A stretch of 64,000 nt of DNA from Candidatus Zhuqueibacterota bacterium (lineage in GTDB: Bacteria; Zhuqueibacterota; Zhuqueibacteria; Residuimicrobiales; Krinioviventaceae): the NCBI GenBank assembly GCA_016928775.1, contig JAFGKD010000133.1:21367-85366 (forward strand), in the 5' to 3' direction. The notes below the pieces were generated by a model. The model worked only from the letters and a program-made list of their open reading frames with translations, was not told the DNA's origin and did not search any database. The position numbers and the translations under genes were made by a program. Shown piece by piece: positions 37,061 to 45,290 of the stretch. The number at the start of each line of letters is the position of its first letter. Within the stretch, counting starts at the first letter, position 1.

Positions 37061-37917
37061 TCCCAAATATCCTCCTCGTCTTTGATCTGGGCATAAGTGA
37101 ACACCGGACCATCCTTGCAGGCATAATAATGCCCCATAACGCAATGACGACACTGCCCAAATCCGCAGTACATTTTTTTTTCCATGGAGAGATAGAGATT
37201 TTCTTCCTTGTAACCGTATTTCAGCAAGTCAAGGGTGCCGTACTTCATCATGATCGGCGGGCCGCAGACCACGGCAGGATTGTCTGTGGGATCGATATCC
37301 AGTTTTTTCAAGAGCACGGTCACCACGCCGACTTCCTCGTCCCATTCTTCCCCTTCGGGCACGACATCCACTGCGCGCAAGAACTTTACATTATCATATT
37401 TGCGCCAGCCGGTCACTTCAGCCTTGTAAATGCAATCCTTTGGCGTTTTGGCGCCGGCCAAAAAGGTGATGCTGTTATATTTGTCAACGTTGTCTAACAG
37501 CGTTGTGAACAGCGACCGCAACGGCGCCAGGCCGCAGCCACCGCCCAAAATGACGACATCTTTGCCTTCAAATTTTTCAATGGGGTATCGCGAACCAAAT
37601 GGCCCGCGCAGTCCAACCAGGTCTCCGACTTGAGCCTGATGGACATACTCGGTGACAAAACCGGTCTTCATGATGGTCACATCCATGACATCCGAAATAA
37701 AGTGGGATGAGGAGGGTGTGAACGGTCCTTCGCCGATGCCGGGAATAGTCAATTCAATAAACTGCCCGGTTTGAAACTTTATCGGCTTTTCCGGCCGCAA
37801 GCGTATAGTACGAATCAGCGGTGATTCCTGCACGATCTCGTAGATCGTAGCCGGAATTACCTCATAGGGATTATGCAACATATTATCAGGTCTCAAGGAT
37901 TCAACCATGGCAGCCAT
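37057..37917 (-). CDS. sulfhydrogenase gamma / AsrB-like FAD-NAD(P) and [2Fe-2S] oxidoreductase subunit
   Basis: IRLRPEKPIKFQTGQFIELTIPGIGEGPFTPSS, VVILGGGCGLAPLRSL, CGFGQCRHCVMGHYYACKDGPVFTY; start corrected to internal MAAMVESL at 37917. Confidence 0.88.
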   Translation of the reverse strand: MAAMVESLRPDNMLHNPYEVIPATIYEIVQESPLIRTIRLRPEKPIKFQTGQFIELTIPGIGEGPFTPSSSHFISDVMDVTIMKTGFVTEYVHQAQVGDLVGLRGPFGSRYPIEKFEGKDVVILGGGCGLAPLRSLFTTLLDNVDKYNSITFLAGAKTPKDCIYKAEVTGWRKYDNVKFLRAVDVVPEGEEWDEEVGVVTVLLKKLDIDPTDNPAVVCGPPIMMKYGTLDLLKYGYKEENLYLSMEKKMYCGFGQCRHCVMGHYYACKDGPVFTYAQIKDEEDIWE

Positions 37918-37942
37918 GATCTCGTTCTCCAATTTACTTAAA

Positions 37943-38965
37943 TCAGACAGTGGCGAGGTTTTTATCAACGACGTGTACAACCTCGCGAAAATCAATTTCG
38001 CCGGCGCACGCATCTGTACAGCGGCCACAACCGGTGCAGCCTAACAATCCAAAGTCATGCGGCATAAAGTCAAATTTGCATAAATAGCGATTGCGGAAAC
38101 GTTTGTGCATTTCCGGGCGCGGTGTGGCGCCACCGGCAACGCGCGCATAGCCGCTCAACTGGCATGAATCATAGGAGCGCTCTTTGACGAATTTTTGGGC
38201 TTTGGTCTCGTCGTTCAAAATCAAGCAATAGCAGGTTGGGCAAATGTGCGTGCAGGCGCCACAGCCAATGCATTGTTTGGAGACATCGTTCCACAATTCA
38301 TGTTCGACGGCGCGCATATGATCATAATTCGTTGAACGCGCATAGGCGGCATTTTGTTGTTCGAGCTGTTGCTGAATGGCCTTGCGCTGGTTTTCGACCT
38401 GTTGTTTGACGGTCTCGGGGGCTTGCGAAAGCGTGACGTGCTTTTGCAGCAGCTTTAGCAGCGCCTCACCTTTGTCTGATCCGACGGTTATGACATAGTT
38501 ATCGTTGATAGCTGACAAGTTCAGGTCAAAGCCCGACGTCGCAAAAGGATGACCATCCACCAGATTACAATGGCATGTCGGGCCGATAGCGCCGCAATCC
38601 GAGGTGACGATGACGCTGCTTTCACGCCAGTGCTTGTACGTCGGATCGACAAATTCCTGATTGATCAACGCTCGATCCATAACCTCGAGCGCCTTGAGAT
38701 CACAGTTTTTAACGCCTAAAATGATGCGTTTTTTTTGTGCGAGCTCTTCCGGCCGCATGCGCTCGCGGGTGAGATAAAAAAGTATTTTTGTCGGATCAAC
38801 GGTGCGGAATGAGTTGAGGACGGCTGTCTGACCGTTCTGCAACGTGCCAAAATATGTGTGTCCGTTGCCGTTGGAAGTGGGGAGAACGACATCGGTGGTG
38901 CCGTCGAGCTTTTCCTGAACTGCCTTGTGGAGGAACGCCAACAAATCGTTCGATTTGATCAACAT
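37943..38965 (-). CDS. sulfhydrogenase beta / AsrA-like 4Fe-4S subunit
   Basis: IILGVKNCDLKALEVMDRAL...CIGCGACTHICPTCYCLIL...LLGCTGCGRCTDACAGEIDFREVV. Confidence 0.88.
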   Translation of the reverse strand: MLIKSNDLLAFLHKAVQEKLDGTTDVVLPTSNGNGHTYFGTLQNGQTAVLNSFRTVDPTKILFYLTRERMRPEELAQKKRIILGVKNCDLKALEVMDRALINQEFVDPTYKHWRESSVIVTSDCGAIGPTCHCNLVDGHPFATSGFDLNLSAINDNYVITVGSDKGEALLKLLQKHVTLSQAPETVKQQVENQRKAIQQQLEQQNAAYARSTNYDHMRAVEHELWNDVSKQCIGCGACTHICPTCYCLILNDETKAQKFVKERSYDSCQLSGYARVAGGATPRPEMHKRFRNRYLCKFDFMPHDFGLLGCTGCGRCTDACAGEIDFREVVHVVDKNLATV

Positions 38966-39052
38966 TATTCGCTCCCATGTTTAGCGTTCAGCACTGAGAA
39001 CGTATCCAGCGTCGGAAGTGGCGGTTAATCGGTCGTAAAGTGTGCGCGCGTC

Positions 39053-39685
39053 CTAGTCGTGTGGTTCCTTGTTCTTCTGGTTGACGTTGTAGATGAGTCG
39101 TGCCAATTCGTGTTCGATGTTCACATTGTTGATGATCGTTTCATCAGTGCTTTTGATTTTAAGCGATGTGAAATTGAGAATTCCTTGAATTTTTTCAGCT
39201 TTTAAAATATCGATAACTTGCCGTGATGCTGATTCCGGCACGGTGACAATGGCAAATTTGATGTCGTTGTCGCGGATAAAATCCGCCAGGTTGCTCATTG
39301 GGTAGATGGGCACGGCGGCTTTTTCATCGATTTTACCGGGATCAATGTCGAATCCGGCCACGATTTTAATGCCTTCATCGGTGAATCCTTTGCCGTACTG
39401 CAGAAAAGCAGTGCCTAATCGGCCCACACCGATGAGAATAACTTTTTGCACCTGGTTTTTGCCGAGGATATTATTGATTTTCGCCAATATTGAAGCGATT
39501 TCGTATCCGCCTTTTTGGCTGCCGGCAATGCCAAAAATAGCAAAATCTTTGCGCACCAGACTCGAGGAAACACCGAGCGCATCAGCGATGTTGTCGCTAA
39601 AGACTTTGACAAATCCAAGGTTTTGCAGCTGATACAACAGGTTTTTATAGTTTAGTAATCGCTTTATTCTATCTTGACGATCCAC
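39053..39685 (-). CDS. rex: redox-sensing transcriptional repressor Rex
   Basis: VSSSLVRKDFAIFGIAGSQKGGYEIASIL winged-helix and ILIGVGRLGTAFLQYGKGF NAD-binding motif. Confidence 0.93.
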   Translation of the reverse strand: MDRQDRIKRLLNYKNLLYQLQNLGFVKVFSDNIADALGVSSSLVRKDFAIFGIAGSQKGGYEIASILAKINNILGKNQVQKVILIGVGRLGTAFLQYGKGFTDEGIKIVAGFDIDPGKIDEKAAVPIYPMSNLADFIRDNDIKFAIVTVPESASRQVIDILKAEKIQGILNFTSLKIKSTDETIINNVNIEHELARLIYNVNQKNKEPHD

Positions 39686-39810
39686 TAAAAAACCTTCACA
39701 TTATCAAAGAATAATGATTCAATTAATGTCCTGATGCTGATTTATTTTAAAAAATTAATAACATTATGTCAAGCTAATTTTATAAAATTATGTGATATTT
39801 ATAACTATTT

Positions 39811-40155
39811 TTATTCGGATTTTTCAATTCCCAAATCATACAATTTGCCGACGACTTGAAAGGCTGACAGTTCGGTTTGCAGCACCGGCAAATTTTTTTC
39901 AATGGCTTTGGCGGCGGCTTGTTCGTCAAGCTGCAATCCACCCGGCAATATCACGCCGGCCAGACTTTTAAAAAAGACGATGGCTAATACATTCTCATGC
40001 GTCTGGTTGGTCACCCATAACGCGCCTTTTTTTGCCTGGGCCATCACATCACTGAGCATGTCGGAGATGATGCCGCCGGTCACTTCTTTTTCGAGATTGG
40101 TTTTACCACTAAACACTGTCAACTGCAACGCCTCAACGATATCTTTCAATAGCAT
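39811..40155 (-). CDS. DRTGG-domain-like protein
   Basis: LKDIVEALQLTVFSGKTNLEKEVTGGIISDMLSDVMAQAKKGALWVTNQTHENVLAIVFFKSLAGVILPGG; DRTGG-like fold often found in hydrogenase loci. Confidence 0.72.
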   Translation of the reverse strand: MLLKDIVEALQLTVFSGKTNLEKEVTGGIISDMLSDVMAQAKKGALWVTNQTHENVLAIVFFKSLAGVILPGGLQLDEQAAAKAIEKNLPVLQTELSAFQVVGKLYDLGIEKSE

Positions 40156-40189
40156 GTCTTAACTCCTGATCGTCGAAAAAGATAGATGA

Positions 40190-41674
40190 TTACTCTTCTT
40201 TTAAAATCGGCAATGTCACTTGAAAAGTCGAGCCGACGTTTTCTTCGCTTTGGACATCAATATAACCATGATGATCTTCGGCGATTTTTTTGGCGATGGA
40301 TAATCCCAGTCCCGTGCCGGTGATCTTTTTAGCCACTGCATTTTGTGCTCGATAGAATTCATCAAATATATTTTTTTGTGCTTCCCGGGAAATTCCAATG
40401 CCGGTATCAATGACCTGCACGCGAATGTGCGAATTTGTTCGTTTCACGTTCACCGTCACTTTGCCTTGCGCCGGCGTGTATTTTATCGCATTGCTGATCA
40501 GGTTGGCAAAAAGACGCGACAAATCTTCTCTGTTGCCCCGGATGACCGGCACGTTATCATCGATATCAAGCTGCAAAATTTGTGATTTCGAATCCGCGCG
40601 GTTGCGATAAAAATCAACTGTCTCTCTGACCACCTCACCAATATCGAGATCTCGCATCTCCTTTAAGGATTTTTTTCGGTCAATACGCGACAGGTCCAAT
40701 AAATCATTGATCAGTGCAATGAGTGCATGCGCGCGATCACGTGACCTTATGATCATTTCACGTTCTGTTTCCGGTTTGCCAGCCATGATGCCATCAATAA
40801 TTAAATTTAAATAGCCCTCGATGGCGCCCAGCGGTGCTTTGAGCTCGTGCGCGACATAGCTCATAAAATCGGATTTCATCTTTTCGATTTTTTTCTCTTC
40901 AGTCACATCAATGAGCACCGCAACCGTGCCGATGCACTCTTTGTTCTCATCGATGATGGGCGTGATGCTGGCTTCAATCGCTCGTCCATAAATCGTATCG
41001 AATTGCAAGCGGGTCGTTTTCAGGTCTTCCTGCACTTCCTGGAGACTGTCAACGATCGACTTTTTCAAATCAGGATTGCGGATAATTTCGTCAAACGTAT
41101 GCCCGATGGCGCGACCTTCGCTTAAGCGCATGATTTTTGAAGCCATCGGATTTATCAGAACAATCTGACCTTGTCGATTGATCGCAATGACGCCCTCGCT
41201 CATGGAATTGATGATCGTCAGCGTGCGCGCGCGCTCGTTGCTGCATTCGAGCATGTTACGATCGCGCTCCTCTCGCAGCATTTGCACTTCGTGCAGATGA
41301 AGACGATGCTCCATGCCGCGTTCGATTTTTGCCAACAGTTCATCCGGATTGAACGGTTTGGGGAGATAATCGTACGCCCCCTTGCGCCCGGCAGTGATGG
41401 CATTTTCGAGCGTGGCGTATCCGGTGATGACGATGATCACCATCTCTTTTTGCAGGCGACTTGTCTCTTCAAGAAGCTGCATGCCATCCATTTCCGGCAT
41501 CATGATATCCGTTAGGACGATGTCATAGTCATTCTTTTTAATCTTATCGAGCCCAACGAGACCATTTTCAGCCTCATCTACCGAATAACCACTCATCTCC
41601 AAAATTTGCCGGCAACCCGAGCGAATGACTTCCTCGTCATCGATAATTAATATTTTCCCTTCAGTTGTTGCCAT
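40190..41674 (-). CDS. REC-PAS-histidine kinase
   Basis: Receiver (ILIIDDEEVIRSG...DIVLTDIMMPEMDG...VITGYATLENA...YLPKPF), PAS region, H-box VAHELKAPLGAIEGYL, HATPase VIDTGIGISREAQ / GTGLGLSIAK; start at internal MATTEGK. Confidence 0.92.
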   Translation of the reverse strand: MATTEGKILIIDDEEVIRSGCRQILEMSGYSVDEAENGLVGLDKIKKNDYDIVLTDIMMPEMDGMQLLEETSRLQKEMVIIVITGYATLENAITAGRKGAYDYLPKPFNPDELLAKIERGMEHRLHLHEVQMLREERDRNMLECSNERARTLTIINSMSEGVIAINRQGQIVLINPMASKIMRLSEGRAIGHTFDEIIRNPDLKKSIVDSLQEVQEDLKTTRLQFDTIYGRAIEASITPIIDENKECIGTVAVLIDVTEEKKIEKMKSDFMSYVAHELKAPLGAIEGYLNLIIDGIMAGKPETEREMIIRSRDRAHALIALINDLLDLSRIDRKKSLKEMRDLDIGEVVRETVDFYRNRADSKSQILQLDIDDNVPVIRGNREDLSRLFANLISNAIKYTPAQGKVTVNVKRTNSHIRVQVIDTGIGISREAQKNIFDEFYRAQNAVAKKITGTGLGLSIAKKIAEDHHGYIDVQSEENVGSTFQVTLPILKEE

Positions 41675-41679
41675 TGATT

Positions 41680-42081
41680 CTACTCTTGCAAGAGTTTTTG
41701 TACCCGCTGCAAAAGCTCGGCAGGTTTGAGCGGTTTTGCCGCATAGTCGTCTACTTTCATCCATTCCTGGTCTTTTGCAAGCTCGAATGTAAAACCGGTT
41801 TTTTCTTCTGCGGACGTCAACATCAGAATCGGCAGATCGCGCGTCTTTTCGTTCTCGCGGATGCCATAAGCGACGGTAAAACCGGAATCCAGTTCCTCCA
41901 TAATCAAATCAAGGATGGCCAAATCATAGTGCGTGGAGCGAACTTTGGCCAGGGCTTCTGCCGAAGAGCCTGCCGTGTCAATGTCGTAACCAGAGGTTTC
42001 CAGGATAGTCTTGTTGATTTCGATAAAATCAGGGTCATCATCAACAAGCAGAATTTTTTTTGCCATAGTATTTTTCACCAT
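41680..42081 (-). CDS. CheY-like single-domain response regulator
   Basis: ILLVDDDPDFIEINKTIL...LAILDLIMEE...LMLTSAEE...DDYAAKPLKP; no output domain. Confidence 0.9.
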   Translation of the reverse strand: MVKNTMAKKILLVDDDPDFIEINKTILETSGYDIDTAGSSAEALAKVRSTHYDLAILDLIMEELDSGFTVAYGIRENEKTRDLPILMLTSAEEKTGFTFELAKDQEWMKVDDYAAKPLKPAELLQRVQKLLQE

Positions 42082-42123
42082 TTTTGTGTCAATCTTTGAA
42101 TTAAAGACTTTAGCCGATATACA

Positions 42124-44178
42124 TCAAGTCTTTTTTATGTGCAGAGGAGATTTTTCGAGTTTTTTTTCCGTGACTGAGTGGGCGGGTAAATAGATAGTAA
42201 AGATGCTGCCACGACCGATTTCGCTATCCACTTTAATTTCACCCTGGTGTTTTTGTATAATGCCATAGGCGATGGCCATGCCCAGGCCGGTGCCTTCGCC
42301 AACTGGTTTGGTTGTGTAAAACGGATCAAAAATTCGTTCGAGCGTTACCTTGCTCATGCCCGGACCAGTATCCTCTATGGAAAGATAGACGCGCTCACTC
42401 TTTGGAGAATTGCCGGTTTTGAGAAAAAGTTGCCCATGGCCTTTCATTGCTTCGGCGGCATTCAGCAAGATGTTAAGAATCACCTGTTGCATCTGGAAAC
42501 GATCCACCAGAACCGGCCTCAAGTTCGGCTCATAGATCTTTGTTATATGGATGTTTTGAAAAAGCGCCTGGTCGGTCACCAGGTTTAGTGTATTCTCCAC
42601 AATTTGATTGAGACGCGCCTCTCGCCGTTCCATTGTTGATTGGCGAGAGAAATCCAATAATCCCTGGACGATATTGCGGCATCGTTCAGCTTCGTTTGCC
42701 ACTTTTTGCAGCGCGCTGTGATCAGGCGAATTTTCAAGTTTTTTGAGCAAAATATTGGTAAAGAGCAAAATACCACCGAGCGGATTATTGAGCTCATGTG
42801 CCACGCCGGCAGCGAGTCGGCCAACGGAGGCCAATTTTTCCGACTGCACCAGTTGTTGCTGCGTTTGATGGAGAGATTTGAGCGAGTTCCTTAATTTTTT
42901 ATTCGATGTAGACAGCTTTTCCTGAATTTTTTCAAGTTTTTCCAGCATGTAGGGCAGGCACATCTCTGCTTCGGCGAATCCCTGGTAAACAGCGATCGCT
43001 TTTTCACGACACGTTGGATAGCCGCACGCGCCGCAATTCAGCTCATCCTCTGGTTTATACTTGCCGGTGAGATGGAGTATGTCCTGGATATCCTGTTCGC
43101 TCGGATCTCGCACGACGAGCTCTTCTATAGCGAAACTGCGGCGCATACTGACATCTTTATATTCTTCGCGATCCAAACGCGCTTGCTCCTGACGCTTTGC
43201 GTTAGTGTGTGACTTTATATAATTGACGACGCGCTCACGTCTGACAAAAACGGATTCGTCGTTTGCCATCATCGGGCCTTTAATGCACCCGCGGCAAAAA
43301 AGCACATCGACAAATCGTGCTTCGATGTCGCCGGCATCCAGTTTTTTCAGAACTTCCAGAATGCGCTCGCGGCCTTCACTCACCAAAACATCGCTGTTCA
43401 GTATATCCTCAGTGCAGTCGGAGCATTTAATGAGCCCGCCAGAAATCGGAAAAACGCGCCCAAGATCGGAATGGGGACCATCAAAATCTTCCGGCGCCAG
43501 GGTAGTGAGATCGATCTGATTCTGTTCAAACAATGTTTCCAATTCATTAAACGTCAGCACCTCATCAATGACACCCGCGACGTTTTCATCCTGCATCTCC
43601 CTTTTTTTGGCGATGCACGGGCCGATAAACACAATCCTGGCGTCAGGATTATATTTCTGTTTGATCACCCGTCCGATCGCGATCATCGGCGAAACAATCG
43701 GGGCTAACATCATGCAAAGATGCGGATAATACTTTTCAATATAGCTGACGATTGCCGGACAGGGAGATGTGATGATAATCGGCATCACTTCCGATTCGAC
43801 GATCAGGTTGTAATCATCGACAATGAGGTCAGCGCCAAACGCAACATCCAAAACCTGGTCGAATCCCAGGGCTTTGAGGCCGGCAATAATCTGGCCTGGT
43901 TCAACGCTGGAGAATGCAGCAGGAAATGATGGCGCTAAAACGGCGTAAACGGGGTGCTCGGTCGCCAGTATTTCAGAAGAATGGCGAATGCCGTCGCGAA
44001 TTTGCTTGGCGTGCTGTGGACAGACTTTGATACAGTTGCCGCACGCAATACAGCGCTCCTTGATGACCTGTGCCTGGCCGTTCACGACTCGTATTGCCTT
44101 GGCCGGACATTGACGAACGCAGGAATAGCATCTCTTGCACTTTTTTTCAATTGTCGATACTACTGGTTCCATGATCAC
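42124..44178 (-). CDS. [FeFe]-hydrogenase-like sensory histidine kinase (2x[4Fe-4S], H-cluster-like domain, Fe-S domain, HisKA/HATPase)
   Basis: CKRCYSCVRQCP, CIACGNCIKVCP; TSPCPAIV, IGPCIAKKREM, LFCRGCIKGP; LNCGACGYPTCREKA; H-box GVAHELNNPLGGIL; GEGTGLGMAIAYGI. Confidence 0.9.
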   Translation of the reverse strand: MIMEPVVSTIEKKCKRCYSCVRQCPAKAIRVVNGQAQVIKERCIACGNCIKVCPQHAKQIRDGIRHSSEILATEHPVYAVLAPSFPAAFSSVEPGQIIAGLKALGFDQVLDVAFGADLIVDDYNLIVESEVMPIIITSPCPAIVSYIEKYYPHLCMMLAPIVSPMIAIGRVIKQKYNPDARIVFIGPCIAKKREMQDENVAGVIDEVLTFNELETLFEQNQIDLTTLAPEDFDGPHSDLGRVFPISGGLIKCSDCTEDILNSDVLVSEGRERILEVLKKLDAGDIEARFVDVLFCRGCIKGPMMANDESVFVRRERVVNYIKSHTNAKRQEQARLDREEYKDVSMRRSFAIEELVVRDPSEQDIQDILHLTGKYKPEDELNCGACGYPTCREKAIAVYQGFAEAEMCLPYMLEKLEKIQEKLSTSNKKLRNSLKSLHQTQQQLVQSEKLASVGRLAAGVAHELNNPLGGILLFTNILLKKLENSPDHSALQKVANEAERCRNIVQGLLDFSRQSTMERREARLNQIVENTLNLVTDQALFQNIHITKIYEPNLRPVLVDRFQMQQVILNILLNAAEAMKGHGQLFLKTGNSPKSERVYLSIEDTGPGMSKVTLERIFDPFYTTKPVGEGTGLGMAIAYGIIQKHQGEIKVDSEIGRGSIFTIYLPAHSVTEKKLEKSPLHIKKT

Positions 44179-44333
44179 ATTCCGCTCTTGAGAGTACGAT
44201 CCATGTCTTTAAACGATGCGTGAAAAGCTTGCCGATCTCTCATTTTTGTATAAGATAGGCCAGTGTCATTAAAAAAGCAAGTGGAATTACAGCGCGAACG
44301 CGGCACCTTACGCGCGAGAAACGGCCTTGCCAT

Positions 44334-44354
44334 TTTACAAAATATTTTTGTAAA
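44334..44354. promoter_or_regulatory. candidate operator palindrome overlapping a putative promoter of the minus-strand sensor/hydrogenase operon
   Basis: TTTACAAAA (44334-44342)-TAT-TTTTGTAAA (44346-44354), perfect 9-bp arms; on the minus strand TTGTCA-17 nt-TACAAA places a -10-like box inside the palindrome. Confidence 0.5.
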
Positions 44355-44653
44355 TTCAATAAAATAGCTTGACAATGGCCTTAATTCATTCTTACTTTTT
44401 GTTGTATTTGTCTCGTGTGTGTTCAAGCGGTCGCAACGGTGTTCTTCAACAGTACAATCTATTTAGGATGATACGATTTGAAGCCAAAAGAATGATCGTG
44501 CGATGATATGATGATGAGACTAACATCTGATAACTTTAGAAAATTTAATGATTTTTACGCGTAAATGCTTGAGGCAGAAACTCGATTTTGTGTGACCTGG
44601 CACTACACTGGTTTAGATCGAATAATCATTGATGGCATAATAATTGTAATCAT

Positions 44654-45232
44654 ATGGGGAAAAAGAAAATACAATCTCCACGCAGTCAAGGGCCAAAGAT
44701 GGATGAACTCTTTTACTTTCCTACTTTTGATCTCCTAACCAGGGTGGTATACGCCAGGGAAGCAAATTCACTTCGATATGCAACCCATCGCGCGATCAAA
44801 ATTAACGAGAAAAAAGTTGTGGAACGTTATATTTTACAAGAAATTGCACCACAGACAGAATACTATGATCGGCATCCATCACTCCTTCTTTATATGGGAG
44901 TTGATGTGACTTTGAAGAAAGAACTCAAAGCGTATCAAGTCAAAGACACGATCAAGACGATTATCGATAAAAAACATTCTATTGATCAAAAAGTGCAAGA
45001 CTTGATTTCATCTTCGCTGAGCAATTACTATTTTGAACGACTCGGTGATAAACTGCTTTGTCTCCGACGCGTGATGGACACTGGTTTGGGCGCTGAGGAG
45101 TTTGAAAAGACGCTCAAGGAGATAAAAGCACTGTTACACGCCTATAATCAGAATAGCGGACAAGATATTGATATTCGAACCATTCTACCACCCGAGGCTA
45201 TCAAGCATTACCGGCAATTAATTAGCAACTAA
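44654..45232 (+). CDS. hypothetical protein, divergent to the sensor/hydrogenase block
   Basis: 192-aa ORF, coding-like composition; no recognised family. Confidence 0.6.
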   Translation: MGKKKIQSPRSQGPKMDELFYFPTFDLLTRVVYAREANSLRYATHRAIKINEKKVVERYILQEIAPQTEYYDRHPSLLLYMGVDVTLKKELKAYQVKDTIKTIIDKKHSIDQKVQDLISSSLSNYYFERLGDKLLCLRRVMDTGLGAEEFEKTLKEIKALLHAYNQNSGQDIDIRTILPPEAIKHYRQLISN

Positions 45233-45290
45233 CCAGGTTGAGCGTCACTTTTATAAACCTCATTTTATTAGAGCAACACAGGAGAGAAAG

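Noticed and set aside
39690-39815. AT-rich upstream region of rex as a canonical Rex operator
   Set aside because: TTATGTGATATTTATAAC-like sequence is only weakly palindromic and does not match TTGTGA-N6-TCACAA well enough to report.
42124-44178. Interpretation as a catalytic [FeFe] hydrogenase
   Set aside because: H-cluster motifs are altered (TSPCP, GPC, CxxC in place of CxxxC) and the protein is fused to a histidine kinase, so a sensory role fits better.
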